Below are positions 24,649-33,563 of a DNA stretch of 56,710 bases, in pieces. Numbering within the stretch: the stretch's first letter is position 1; each line of letters begins with the position of its first letter. This DNA comes from an uncultured Oscillospiraceae bacterium (lineage in GTDB: Bacteria > Bacillota > Clostridia > Oscillospirales > Oscillospiraceae). The stretch is taken from assembly GCA_944385535.1 (NCBI GenBank), contig CALWXR010000009.1:1-56710 (forward strand). Direction: 5' to 3'. The notes below the pieces were generated by a model. It was not told the origin of the DNA, made no database searches, and saw nothing but the letters and a program-made list of their open reading frames with translations. Made by a program: the position numbers and the translations under genes.

Positions 24649-26571
24649 ATGAAAACATACAGAATCATTCCATTGGCGCTGGCTGTGATGCTGGTGCTGG
24701 GCGTTTGCCATACCGTGTCACGGGGCACTACGGCGGGTACGGACGCCGCCCCCACGGTGAGCGAGCCGCAAACCATACCTTCCACGCAGCCGCCGGAAGG
24801 TTCCCCGGAGTCCGCCCTTACCTTCCTGGAAGGGGGCACGCCGGTAGAAGGGCAGGAAAATCTGCTCTATCTTCCGGAAACCTTGCTGGAAAGCTTTGAC
24901 CAGCAGGACAACTACCAGCTTTATTCTCTGGAGGACGCCATCCTGATCTGCAATAGCCGGGAAACCCAGTCGGAGGGCGCCGCCGTGACGATGACCACGG
25001 TTTCCATGACGGACGGCAGTATTCTGGGGACCCTTACCTGGTCGGAACAGGAAACTGTGACCATTCAGCCCCAGGGCAGCTATGTTGCCGTGCTGAAGGA
25101 GGGGGAGGAAGAGCTTTGGCTCTATGATCAGACGCTCACGCAGATCGATCACCACCGGCTTCCCTCCGACTGCAGCGACTGGGCGCTTGGGCCGAATTTG
25201 ACCACCCTTTACGCGGTACACTGGGACGGCGGCGTGTCGGTGACGGCACTGCTCACAGGAGAGGAAACCTGGCTGATCGAAAACGCGGCGCAGACCGTGA
25301 TCTCCGGCAGGGATGACCGCTGGCTTTGCGTGTCCTACATTGATCTGGATACCCAGCGCAATCAAATCGTTTTCATAGACATGCATACCCGGGAGGTCAC
25401 GCCCATGACGTTCCCGGACGGCAGCTTTCTGACCAGCTTTTCCCAGGGAGAAGCCCTGCTTCAGGATAATGAGGATGATACGGTTTATTATCTGCGCACA
25501 GAGCAGGAACTGAGCCGCGTCTCTGTTCCCCAGAGCGGATTGACCCAGATCAGAAATACCGGCCATCTGATCCGCCAGGCGGGGGACTATGTATGGCTGT
25601 ACGATCATGACGGCACATTCCTGTCCGGGGTTCAGATCCCGGAAGGGGAGACGGTGCGGATCTATGACGGGCCGGTTTGGTGGGAGGATCAGCAGGGGTA
25701 CTTTCTGACCACCCAGGATCGATGGTCCCAATCCAAGCTGTATTATTGGGATATCCGCCAGAGCGTGGACGGGGAGGATCTGACGGTCCAGGCCTATGAG
25801 CCGGAGATCCCCGGGGGCACGGCCGTGTCCCAGAGCCTTTATGACCGGGCGGCGGAACTGTCCGAGAAATACGGCCTGGATATTCGCATCGCCGACCAGT
25901 GCCAGCTGAGCTATCAGGACTATACCGCTTCCATGGTGAAAAACGAGAACAAGATTCAAAAGGCGTTGGACACCCTGGAAAATGCCCTGACCTCTTACCC
26001 GGAGGGATATTTTCAGCAGCTTTTATACGGAAGCCTGAATACCATCCGCATTGAACTGGTGGAAGACCTGTCGTCCAGGAATATCGCGGATGACGCCCCC
26101 TACACCGCCTTCGCCGCCTTTGCTCAGGAATCGGAGAACTACTATCTGGTGGTGGTGGATGTGGATGAGACACAGCTAAAGACCTATTTTCACGAGTTCA
26201 CCCACATCACCGACCGCCGCCTGGCCTGGGACGCCGGCCTTCGGCAGGAGGCGCTGTTCAGCGAGGAGCGGTGGCTGGAGCTCCAGCCGGAAGGATTCGA
26301 CTATTCCTATTCCTACGACTGGCTGCCTGAGGGGATCAATGGATATATTTACGGAAGCGCGCCCTGGTTTGTGGATGATTATTCCTGTACCTTCCCCACA
26401 GAGGATCGGGCGAGATTAATCGAGTATTCCATGTCCGACTGGCATTGGGCGCTGCAATCCCCCCATTTGCAGGAAAAGCTGGAATACTACAGCAGATGCA
26501 TCCGGGATTGCTTCGATACCACCGGCTGGCCGGAGATCACCGTATGGGAGTCGGCGTTGACGCCCAAGTAA
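24649..26571 (+). CDS. Secreted protein with beta-propeller-like region and zincin HEFTH motif
   Basis: 640 aa, not assigned to a named family. Residues 1-24 form a signal peptide; 'LGVC' at its end is a poor lipobox, so anchoring is uncertain. A Thr/Pro/Glu linker follows (25-60). Residues about 65-370 look like repeated short beta strands with Trp/Asp turns ('WLYDQTLTQID', 'VWLYDHDGTF', 'LYYWDIRQ'), probably a propeller. The C-terminal part has 'YFHEFTHITDRRL', in which His515, Glu516 and His519 would bind zinc in a gluzincin-like peptidase; 'YGLDIRIADQ' near 410 may precede that domain. The third zinc ligand is not obvious. AGGAGG lies upstream. Substrate unknown. Confidence 0.7.
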   Translation: MKTYRIIPLALAVMLVLGVCHTVSRGTTAGTDAAPTVSEPQTIPSTQPPEGSPESALTFLEGGTPVEGQENLLYLPETLLESFDQQDNYQLYSLEDAILICNSRETQSEGAAVTMTTVSMTDGSILGTLTWSEQETVTIQPQGSYVAVLKEGEEELWLYDQTLTQIDHHRLPSDCSDWALGPNLTTLYAVHWDGGVSVTALLTGEETWLIENAAQTVISGRDDRWLCVSYIDLDTQRNQIVFIDMHTREVTPMTFPDGSFLTSFSQGEALLQDNEDDTVYYLRTEQELSRVSVPQSGLTQIRNTGHLIRQAGDYVWLYDHDGTFLSGVQIPEGETVRIYDGPVWWEDQQGYFLTTQDRWSQSKLYYWDIRQSVDGEDLTVQAYEPEIPGGTAVSQSLYDRAAELSEKYGLDIRIADQCQLSYQDYTASMVKNENKIQKALDTLENALTSYPEGYFQQLLYGSLNTIRIELVEDLSSRNIADDAPYTAFAAFAQESENYYLVVVDVDETQLKTYFHEFTHITDRRLAWDAGLRQEALFSEERWLELQPEGFDYSYSYDWLPEGINGYIYGSAPWFVDDYSCTFPTEDRARLIEYSMSDWHWALQSPHLQEKLEYYSRCIRDCFDTTGWPEITVWESALTPK

Positions 26572-26611
26572 GACCCATGCCCCATGGGATTCCGTCAATA
26601 CAACATACAAA

Positions 26612-26644
26612 GGAGGCAGCCTGATCCTTGGGCTGCCTCCTTTT
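26612..26644 (+). terminator. Terminator between convergent genes
   Basis: Perfect 10-bp stem (26612-26621 with 26631-26640, arm GGAGGCAGCC) followed by TTTT; it serves the secreted-protein gene. Confidence 0.85.
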
Positions 26645-26672
26645 CACGGCAAGACGATGGGAAGAGGAAATA

Positions 26673-28196
26673 TCAGCGTTCCAGCGCGCTTCTTACCGCT
26701 TCCGGAATCACAAACTGTTCCGGGGTGTTCGGGATGGTAAACTGGGCGGTGAAGCTGACAGGCACATCCACCATGGCCACGGCCGCGCTCCCATCCACCT
26801 GGAAGGTGAGCCTTTGGATCCTGCCATCCTCCAGCGTTACTTGGGCCAGGCCCTCCCCGAAGCGCACATCCAGCTCCTTTACGCCGGGAGCAATGGCGGA
26901 ACTGTCCACGATCAGGTCGTCCTCTTCTCTGTAGAGCAGATCATAGGCAGTATCGGTGATCTCGTTGACTTTCTCGTTGATGGCCAGAACATCGGATTGA
27001 AGCTCGGCGGACATGCCGGCCATTTCGCCGCTGAGCATGCGCATCTGGCTGGCAAGGCCGGAGAGGGAGGAGGCGACGCCGCTTAAGGAGGTGGTCATGG
27101 TGATCTGGGTGCTGGCGCTCACATTCCCGCTGACGGAAGAGCTGCCGCCCCCTTCCGCGCCGCCGCCGGATATATCCACGCTGATCTGGCCGCCGCTGCC
27201 GTCGGAACTGCCGCCTACGGTGACGCCGGAGGGGTCGAAGGTGATGCTGCCGCTGCCGCCGCTGTCGCCGCTGCCTGCGGCGCTTCCGTCAATGGTGGCT
27301 GAGGTCTGGATATCCTTTAGGCCCGAAGAGGCGCCGCTGACATTGCCTGCCATTTTATTCAGGCGGCTGGTGACGGTGCTCATGCCGTCGCCCGCGTCCT
27401 CCGCTGCCTGATCCAGCAGCCCGTCCAGCTCATCCAGCTGCCGCTGAAGCTTGGCCAGGGTGGTTTCCGTCATGTTGGCGGCAATGTAAGGCTCCATCTG
27501 ACCGCAGATGCCCCCAATATCTTTTCTGCCGCAGATTATGCCGGAATTGCGGCTGTCGTAAATATATCCGCAGCTGCGGCCGGTGATGCCGCCTACGTTA
27601 TAGCCAACGTGAGGGTAGCCCACGCCGCCGGTGCGCTTACCGCCTTTGACCGAGCCCTCCACGCCGCAGCGCAGAATGGTTCCGGTGGAGGCGTTGATCC
27701 CCGCGATGCCGCCCACATCCGTTTCTCCGCTGATGGAACCGGTAAAGGCGCAATTCCGAATGGTTCCGTAGTTCTCTCCCGCGATGCCCCCGATGGTCTG
27801 CTTGCTGCCGGAGGGGGTGACGGAGCCGCTGACATTCAGATTTTTCACAACGCCGCTTGCTTGAATGCTGCCAAATACACCGGCCGGGGTGATGCTGCCT
27901 GTGAGGCTCAGACCGCTGATGGTATGGCCGTTTCCTTCAAACGTGCCTCCAAAGGAGGGAATGGGCCGGAAATCTATGCCGTCCAGGGAAATGTCCGCCT
28001 TCAGATATACGGTTTTCCCCTGGGATCAGGTATCCAGGCGGCATTGATCCGCCAGCTCCAGCAGATCCTCCGCCGTTTCCAGATAAATCGCGTCCTCTTC
28101 TTTGGCGGCAGCCTGGGCGGCAGGCGCGGCCAGGGACAGGGTGATCACCCCGATCAGGAGCATGGCCCAGATCCGGGTCAGGGATTTACGCTTCAT
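26673..28196 (-). pseudogene. GLUG-repeat surface protein gene broken by an in-frame TGA
   Basis: Read from the ATG at 28196 (GGAGG 8 bases upstream) the frame is open for 56 codons, meets TGA at 28026-28028, then stays open to 26673; the full product would be about 507 aa. The stop falls in 'LDT*SQGKTVYLKADI', where homologous surface proteins have Trp, so TGG to TGA is the simplest event. Parts: signal peptide (1-30), GLUG-type repeats ('TIGGIAGENYGTI', 'DVGGIAGINASTG', 'NVGGITGRSCGYI', 'DIGGICGQM'), a coiled stretch, a Gly/Ser-rich region, another coiled stretch and a C-terminal beta domain. It overlaps the truncated MMPL gene by 11 bases, so both were one operon. A fragment starting at 27848 could still be made but would lack export signals. 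Confidence 0.8.
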
Positions 28197-28701
28197 GGAA
28201 GAGACCTCCTTCCGTGGGTTCCTGTCCGGCGGCTTCCGGGCGGAAGCCTTCCGGCTGTGCTTCGTTTTGCTCCAGGATGGCGCCGGAGAGCAGATTCAGA
28301 TCCACGTCGCCGCTGATATCCGCCCGGACAATGCCGCTGACATAGCCGTGGATCTGACCGTGCACCATGCCATCCACCTTCACGTGTCCGCTTGCCTTTT
28401 TCTGCTTGCTGGTTTGGGGCATGGAGAAGGAAGTTTTATCCACAAGCTTGCCCCCCAGCAGCAGAATCTGGGGCAGTACAAACATGACCAGAATGATGGA
28501 AATGACGGTGCCCCGGCCCAGACTGTCGCCGATGCCCACAATGGCGGCTTCCGAGGTCATTTTACCGATGAGGGTGCCGGCCACCGCCAGAATGGTTCCG
28601 GAGGTGATGATGGTGGGAAAGGCGAAGTTCATGGTTTCGATGATGGCGGTACGGTGATCCATCTTGTTCTTCAGCTCCTCATAGCGGCTGGCAATGACGA
28701 T
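28186..28701 (-). pseudogene. C-terminal remnant of an MMPL/RND transporter gene
   Basis: The remaining ~170 residues begin at 'IVIASRYEELKNKMDHRTAI' and include three membrane helices ('FAFPTIITSGTILAVAGTLIG', 'GTVISIILVMFVLPQILLLGG'), which is the end of the second transmembrane block of MMPL exporters. A cytoplasmic tail of about 85 residues follows. The whole N-terminal part (usually several hundred residues) is missing: at about 28702 the sequence switches to an opposite-strand transposase remnant. The gene therefore has no start or promoter. The stop at 28186-28188 overlaps the GLUG-protein ATG, pointing to an old exporter/surface-protein operon. Confidence 0.85.
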
Positions 28702-29326
28702 TGGTAGAGAAGTACCCTGAAGTAAAGACCGTAGTAGCCGACAGCGCCTATAAGACTCCGCATATCTGCAAGAAGGTATTTGATGACGGCAGACTTCTGT
28801 ACACGCCATACAAACGTCCCCAGACCATGAAGGGCGGTCATGAATGGTGGAAGTATGTGTATGACGAATACTATGATTGTATCATCTGCCCGGAATATCA
28901 GGTATTGAACTACAGCACCACCAACCGTGATGGCTACCGGGAGTATAAAAGTAATCCACAGGTCTGTGCGAACTGTCCCACCAGGGAGCTGTGCACAAAG
29001 AGCAAGGACTTTGTTAAGACAGTCACCCGGCATATTTGAAAGCCCTATGTGGAAATGGCCGAGGAACTACGATACACCGAGCGGCACAAGAAGTATTACG
29101 CAATGCGCAAAGAAACCATTGAACGAACCTTTGCGGATGCAAAGGAAAAGCATGGCATGCGATATACGAGATACACAGGCCTGGCCCAGGTAACAAATTG
29201 GGTGAGCTTAAATTTGTTGCCATGAACTTGAAAAAGTTCGCAATTAGGAAGTGGGAGGACTCCCGCAACCTTTTGCAGATCCTCATATTCTGGCCCCAAC
29301 ATGCTCAAAACCCCAGTTTTGCCTGA
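28702..29326 (+). pseudogene. IS1182-type transposase remnant
   Basis: The C-terminal part of a DDE transposase: 'VADSAYKTPHICKK' holds the second catalytic Asp, 'CPEYQVLNYSTTNRDGYREY' and a four-cysteine cluster (C-x-x-C .. C) follow, then 'RKETIERTFADAKEKHGMRY' with the catalytic Glu. The N-terminal half is absent. It is further broken by TGA at about 29037-29039 (homologues have Trp: 'TRHI*KPYVE') and by a frameshift near 29195-29205, after which the frame resumes as 'LKFVAMNLKKFAIRKW'. A palindrome at about 29308-29340 and the TTCTCGACGGTCTG end mark the right border. It is dead and has replaced the front of the MMPL gene. Confidence 0.85.
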
Positions 29327-29342
29327 CGCAAAACTGGGGTTT
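29308..29342. repeat. Palindrome at the right end of the IS remnant
   Basis: Arms AACCCCAGTTTTGC and GCAAAACTGGGGTT around CTGAC. It overlaps the transposase stop and is followed by the TTCTCGACGGTCTG terminal motif shared with the element at 1450-1700. Confidence 0.7.
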
Positions 29343-29354
29343 CTCGACGGTCTG

Positions 29355-29385
29355 AAGAGGCCCGCGAAATGCTCGCGGGCCTCTT
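29355..29385 (-). terminator. Hairpin after lysS
   Basis: 13-bp stem (29355-29367 with 29373-29385, arm AAGAGGCCCGCGA). The U-run on the minus side is poor, so strength is uncertain. Confidence 0.6.
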
Positions 29386-29404
29386 AAAATATATGGGGAT
29401 GGGA

Positions 29405-31351
29405 TCAATACAGCTTGGCCCCGGCGGGAATGTGGTCGTCCACCATCAGTAGGTGGAGCTTTTCCGCACCCTCTTCGTGGTGGACGGCGGAGATCAGCAT
29501 GCCGCAGGAGTCTATGCCCATCATCTTTCTTGGGGGCAGATTGGTGATGGCGATGCAGGTCTTGCCGATGAGCTGTTCCGGCTCGTAGTACTCGTGGATG
29601 CCGCTGAGGATGATCCGGTCTGTTCCGGTGCCGTCGTCCAGGGTGAACTTCAGCAGCTTCTTGCTCTTGTTTACGGCCTGGCATTCCTTGACCTTCACCG
29701 CCCGGAAATCGGACTTGCTGAAAGTTTCAAAATCCACAGCGTCCTGGAACAGTGGCTCAATTTCCACCTTGGAAAAGTCGATGACCTCCACAGGCTTTGC
29801 TTCCTCCAAAGCCACGGCGGCTTCTTCCGTCTCGCCCTGGGCGGCCTTGTTGCGCTGGATCTCCTCCGCAGTTGGCTTCATGGTGGGGAAGAGCAGCACG
29901 TCCCGGATGGAGGCGGAGTCGGTGAGCAGCATCACCAGCCGGTCAACGCCGAAGCCCAGACCGCCCGTGGGGGGCAGGCCGTATTCCAGGGCGGTGATGT
30001 AGTCGTAGTCCACTTGGGCCCGGGTGTTGGGGTCCAGAGTCTTCCGGTCGGCCACCTGCTTTTCGAACCGGGCCTTCTGATCGATGGGATCGTTCAGCTC
30101 GGAGAAGGCGTTGCCGTACTCGGTAGCGTTGATGAAGTATTCAAACCGCTCGGTGTAGGCGGGGTTGCCGGGCTTGCGCTTGGCAAGGGGGGAGTTCTCC
30201 ACGGGATAATCGTAGATGAAGGTGGGCTGGATCAGGTGCTCTTCCACGAAGGCGTCGAAGAACTCCGCCAGGATGGCGCCCTTGGAGGGAATCTCCGGCA
30301 GCTCCACGTTCTTCTCCTTGGCAATGGCAATGGCCTCTTCATCGGAAGCAATGGCGTCAAAGTCCACGCCGGAGTACTTCTTCACCGCCTCCACCATGGT
30401 CATCCGCTCCCAGTGGCTCAGGTCGATGTCCTGACCCTGGTAGGTGATTTGCAGAGTGCCGCAGACCTCCATGGCCACGGTTTTCATCATTTCCTCTACC
30501 AGATCCATCATGCCGTAGTAGTCGGTATAGGCCTGATACAGCTCGATGGAGGTGAACTCCGGATTGTGGGTCTGATCCATGCCCTCATTCCGGAAGATCC
30601 GGCCCACCTCGTAGACCTTGTCCATGCCGCCCACGATCAGCCGCTTCAGGTACAGCTCGGTCTCGATCCGCAGAACCATGTCCAGATCCAGGGTGTTGTG
30701 GTGGGTATAGAAGGGGCGGGCGGAGGCGCCGATTTCAAAGGGGGTGAGGATGGGGGTATCCACCTCCAGGAAGCCCTTGCTGTCCAGGAAGCCCCGCAGG
30801 GAACGGAGAATCCGGCTGCGCTTGACGAAGGTATCCTTCACGTCGGGATTGACGATCAGATCCACATACCGCTGGCGGTACCGGGTCTCCAGGTTGCTCA
30901 GGCCGTGGAATTTCTCCGGCAGGGGAAGCAGGGCCTTGCTCAGCAGGGTGGCTTCGTGAACCCGGACGGAGATCTCGCCCCGCTCGGTTTTGAACACGTC
31001 GCCGACCACGCCGACGATGTCCCCAATGTCGTTTTTCTTAAAGCGCTGGAAGGAGGCTTCCTCCATCTCGTCGAATTTGACGTACAGCTGGATCCGGCCG
31101 GCGTCGTCCTGTAAGTCGCAGAAAGACACCTTGCCCATGCCCCGCTTGCTCATAAGACGGCCGGCCAGACGGACGGACCGGCCTTCCATGGCTTCATAGT
31201 TTTCCTTGATGGTCACGGAGTTGGAGGTGACTTCAAACTTGGTCTGGACAAAGGGGTCGAAGCCTTCGGCCCGGAGGTTTTCCAGCTTCTCCCGGCGAAC
31301 CCGGGCCTGCTCGGTAACAGGCATATCAGCCTGGGGTACAAACTTTGCCAT
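29405..31351 (-). CDS. lysS: Lysyl-tRNA synthetase with C-terminal tRNA-binding domain
   Basis: 648 aa; class II LysRS is normally about 490-510 aa. Residues about 55-160 form the anticodon-binding OB fold; the class II motifs are 'GIFRNEG'-like 'GRIFRNEGMDQTHNPEFT' (motif 2) and 'GGLGFGVDRLVMLL' (motif 3). After a Glu/Ala-rich linker (about 505-540) comes a second domain (about 545-648, 'DFRAVKVKECQAVNKSKKLLKFTLDDG', 'NLPPRKMMGIDSCGMLISA') like Trbp111 and the MetRS C-terminus, which binds tRNA non-specifically. Only 3 bases separate it from greA, so the two are cotranscribed. Confidence 0.96.
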   Translation of the reverse strand: MAKFVPQADMPVTEQARVRREKLENLRAEGFDPFVQTKFEVTSNSVTIKENYEAMEGRSVRLAGRLMSKRGMGKVSFCDLQDDAGRIQLYVKFDEMEEASFQRFKKNDIGDIVGVVGDVFKTERGEISVRVHEATLLSKALLPLPEKFHGLSNLETRYRQRYVDLIVNPDVKDTFVKRSRILRSLRGFLDSKGFLEVDTPILTPFEIGASARPFYTHHNTLDLDMVLRIETELYLKRLIVGGMDKVYEVGRIFRNEGMDQTHNPEFTSIELYQAYTDYYGMMDLVEEMMKTVAMEVCGTLQITYQGQDIDLSHWERMTMVEAVKKYSGVDFDAIASDEEAIAIAKEKNVELPEIPSKGAILAEFFDAFVEEHLIQPTFIYDYPVENSPLAKRKPGNPAYTERFEYFINATEYGNAFSELNDPIDQKARFEKQVADRKTLDPNTRAQVDYDYITALEYGLPPTGGLGFGVDRLVMLLTDSASIRDVLLFPTMKPTAEEIQRNKAAQGETEEAAVALEEAKPVEVIDFSKVEIEPLFQDAVDFETFSKSDFRAVKVKECQAVNKSKKLLKFTLDDGTGTDRIILSGIHEYYEPEQLIGKTCIAITNLPPRKMMGIDSCGMLISAVHHEEGAEKLHLLMVDDHIPAGAKLY

Positions 31352-31354
31352 GCT

Positions 31355-31831
31355 TTAGCCCTCGCGAGAGACGGAAACCACCTTCATGGTGAAGGAACCG
31401 GCAGGGGCGTTGACGGTGAAGGTTTCTCCGGCAGCCTTGCCCACAATGGCGCGGCCGAAGGGGGAGTCGTCGGAAAGCTTAAACTCCATGGGGTTGGCTT
31501 CCTGAGAGCCGGTGATCCGGTACTTGGTCTGACGGCCCTGCTCGTCTTCCACCACCACGTTGCAGCCCAGGCCCACCCGGCCGGAAGCCTCGTTCTCGTC
31601 CTCGATAATCACCGCGTGGGAAAGAATGTCCTCGATCTCCGCGATCCGGCCGTAGAGCTTGGCCTGCTCGTTTTTCGCGGCGTCGTATTCGGAGTTTTCC
31701 GACAAGTCGCCGTAGGACCGGGCCTCGGCGATCATGGCGGCGATCTCCCGCTCCCGGGTGGTTTTCAGGTAGTTCAGTTCCTTTTCCAGGTCTGCCAGAC
31801 GCAGGCTTGTGATTTTATATTCCTTAGCCAT
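31355..31831 (-). CDS. greA: Transcription elongation factor GreA
   Basis: 158 aa. GreA enters the RNA polymerase secondary channel and stimulates cleavage of backtracked RNA. The coiled-coil hairpin (about residues 10-75) carries the acidic tip in 'EARSYGDLSENSEYDAAKNEQ', and the FKBP-like C-terminal domain ends in 'VNAPAGSFTMKVVSV'. The ATG at 31831 is used because the promoter start lies near 31870. The first gene of a greA-lysS operon, an arrangement common in Firmicutes. Confidence 0.96.
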   Translation of the reverse strand: MAKEYKITSLRLADLEKELNYLKTTREREIAAMIAEARSYGDLSENSEYDAAKNEQAKLYGRIAEIEDILSHAVIIEDENEASGRVGLGCNVVVEDEQGRQTKYRITGSQEANPMEFKLSDDSPFGRAIVGKAAGETFTVNAPAGSFTMKVVSVSREG

Positions 31832-31876
31832 AATACATAAATCCTTTCTTAGCTGTAAGTTTCCATAGTCCAAACT

Positions 31877-31905
31877 ATTATAGTGGAATTTTACCCTGCC
31901 GTCAA
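31877..31905 (-). promoter_or_regulatory. Promoter of the greA-lysS operon
   Basis: Minus-strand TTGACG (31900-31905), 17 bases, TATAAT (31877-31882). Confidence 0.9.
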
Positions 31906-32054
31906 GGATATTTTCCCGTTTTTCAGGGGGCTTTATTTGGGACGGAGTCAGAAATTTACTTCACCCGCTCTGCCCGGCGACGCGGTCATTTCCCCGATCC
32001 GCTCAGGGAGAAGGTGCGGGGCCCGCAGGGACATTCAATGAGATACCAAAGTAA

Positions 32055-32083
32055 AGAGGCCTGTGCTTCACGCACAGACCTCT
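32055..32083 (-). terminator. Terminator of the sdp operon
   Basis: Imperfect stem of AGAGG and CTGTGC with their complements around a 5-base loop, followed on the minus strand by TTACTTT; just beyond the sdpI stop. Confidence 0.65.
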
Positions 32084-32092
32084 CAGGAAGCT

Positions 32093-32743
32093 TCAGTTTT
32101 CTTTGCAATGCCGGTGGTAGTAACGATAGGCGTAGACCATGGGGACGATCACCAGCACGGCCAGGGCGGCGAACATGACCCACAGGCCGATTGCCTCCGG
32201 CAGGAAGGCGCACAGCAGGATTCCAATGCTGCCTGCGATCCACACCCGTCCGCCGAAGCGGTGGGTGGCGTTCCAGGTGTCCTCGTCCGCCAGCGTCCAG
32301 GGGATCCGGATGCCGATGGTGTGGTTTCTCCGGCATTTGGGCAGATAGTTGCCGATGATGAGAAACAGAATGCCGACCATCAGGTACATGACGGTGCTGA
32401 TGGAGAGGGGGACGCCCAGGGCGATGGCATAGACCATGCCGCAGCAGATGTTGCTGATCAGCGGGACGATCCAAACCACCAGAGACAGCGCCTTCTTGTT
32501 TTGCTCCTGATTTCCCGGATCCCGGGCGGTGATAAAGACGCACAGCCAGTGGACGCCTAACAGGAGCAGGGGCAGGAAGAACACGGCAAAGGACTTGCTG
32601 GACCAACCGTCCGCCTGGCCGTGAAAGTTCCAGTGGGTGGCGATTACATCAGGGAGCTGATTCCACAGCAGCAGTCCCGCGGCAATGGGCAGCAGGGTGG
32701 CCAAGGAGGATAGGATCAGGCTGATTCGTCTCTTACGCATCAT
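32093..32743 (-). CDS. SdpI family membrane immunity/signal protein
   Basis: 216 aa from the ATG at 32743 (AAGGAG upstream). About six membrane segments. The N-terminal half has the DUF1648 pattern 'LPDVIATHWNFHGQADGWSSK' (about residues 27-47), and the second half the SdpI motif 'NHTIGIRIPWTLADEDTWNATHRFGG' (about 138-163). In Bacillus, SdpI gives immunity to the SDP toxin and sequesters the repressor SdpR. An sdpR-like gene heads this operon but no toxin gene is seen, so a sensing or self-protection role is inferred. It overlaps the YhfC gene by 11 bases. Confidence 0.9.
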   Translation of the reverse strand: MMRKRRISLILSSLATLLPIAAGLLLWNQLPDVIATHWNFHGQADGWSSKSFAVFFLPLLLLGVHWLCVFITARDPGNQEQNKKALSLVVWIVPLISNICCGMVYAIALGVPLSISTVMYLMVGILFLIIGNYLPKCRRNHTIGIRIPWTLADEDTWNATHRFGGRVWIAGSIGILLCAFLPEAIGLWVMFAALAVLVIVPMVYAYRYYHRHCKEN

Positions 32744-33563
32744 ATAGCGCTCCTTTCTGACAGGCAGGCCACCACCGGGAAAGACGGCGAAGCAGGAAAA
32801 GGGAAAGGGCGGCCATGGCGGCAATGCAGACATAGATCAGGATATACGCGGTGGTTAGGGGGAATATGCCGGTGAAGCTGGGGGTCATGTCCAGCAGGGT
32901 ATGCAGAAGCAGGCACAGCAGAAGACATTGAACCGTCCGCTTTGCCTGTACGCCGTAGCAGACCAGCACCGACAGACCGGCGTGGCAGACCATGGTCAGC
33001 ATCCGCTCCAGTCCGGCCAGCAGGAACATGGCGGGATGGGTGTTCACCAGGGCGTCTTTAACTGCCAGCAGCTGGGAAACATCCGCGCCCATGGCCTCCG
33101 TCTGGGCGATCAGGGCGTCAAAGCTTCCGGAACGGATCAGGAACAGGCAGACAATGTTATTGACATAGGTAAGGCCCACCAAAAGCATGGATTCGATGCC
33201 CCCATGGCCCAATCCGGCAGCCAGCGCCCGGGAAAAGGGAAGATCCTTTCGCTGAAGAAGCTTCGCCGTGGCAAACCGGCCGGAAAGTTCAAACAATCCG
33301 GCGGTAAACGCCAAACTCAGGCAGTACAGGAAAAAGTGCTCCTGGGAAAAGGTCAGGAAGCCTTCCGACGCGGCCAGCAGATTCATCAGCGGCAGTCGGA
33401 TGAGGATCTGGGGAACAAAGAAACCCGCCGCCCCCAGGAACCAGGCGGAACAGAGCTTCTCCCCGGGATGCTTGCGCGCAAGGAGAACGAGAATCAGCAC
33501 CGGAAGGATCAGGGTTACAAACAGGGTGACAAAACAGGCGGCAAACGCGGCGTTAGCGATCAT
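32733..33563 (-). CDS. YhfC family intramembrane glutamic-type protease
   Basis: 276 aa, about seven to eight membrane helices. Conserved-looking polar motifs lie inside helices: 'FELSGRF' (about residues 91-97), 'GLGHGGIESML' (about 117-127) and 'LLHTLLDMTPSF' (about 218-229), the layout expected for the YhfC branch of CPBP-like intramembrane proteases. Substrate unknown. It lies between sdpR and sdpI, with 11-base overlaps on both sides, so all three are made together. Confidence 0.82.
   Translation of the reverse strand: MIANAAFAACFVTLFVTLILPVLILVLLARKHPGEKLCSAWFLGAAGFFVPQILIRLPLMNLLAASEGFLTFSQEHFFLYCLSLAFTAGLFELSGRFATAKLLQRKDLPFSRALAAGLGHGGIESMLLVGLTYVNNIVCLFLIRSGSFDALIAQTEAMGADVSQLLAVKDALVNTHPAMFLLAGLERMLTMVCHAGLSVLVCYGVQAKRTVQCLLLCLLLHTLLDMTPSFTGIFPLTTAYILIYVCIAAMAALSLFLLRRLSRWWPACQKGALYDA

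Noticed and set aside
28026-29039. TGA read as tryptophan or selenocysteine
   Set aside because: TGA is a normal stop in intact genes here (for example at 8178-8180 and 8937-8939), Trp is written TGG in them, no SECIS-like hairpin was noticed, and both cases are in decayed genes.
29453-31114. Long plus-strand frame opposite lysS
   Set aside because: No start signal or domains; it mirrors a fully recognisable synthetase.
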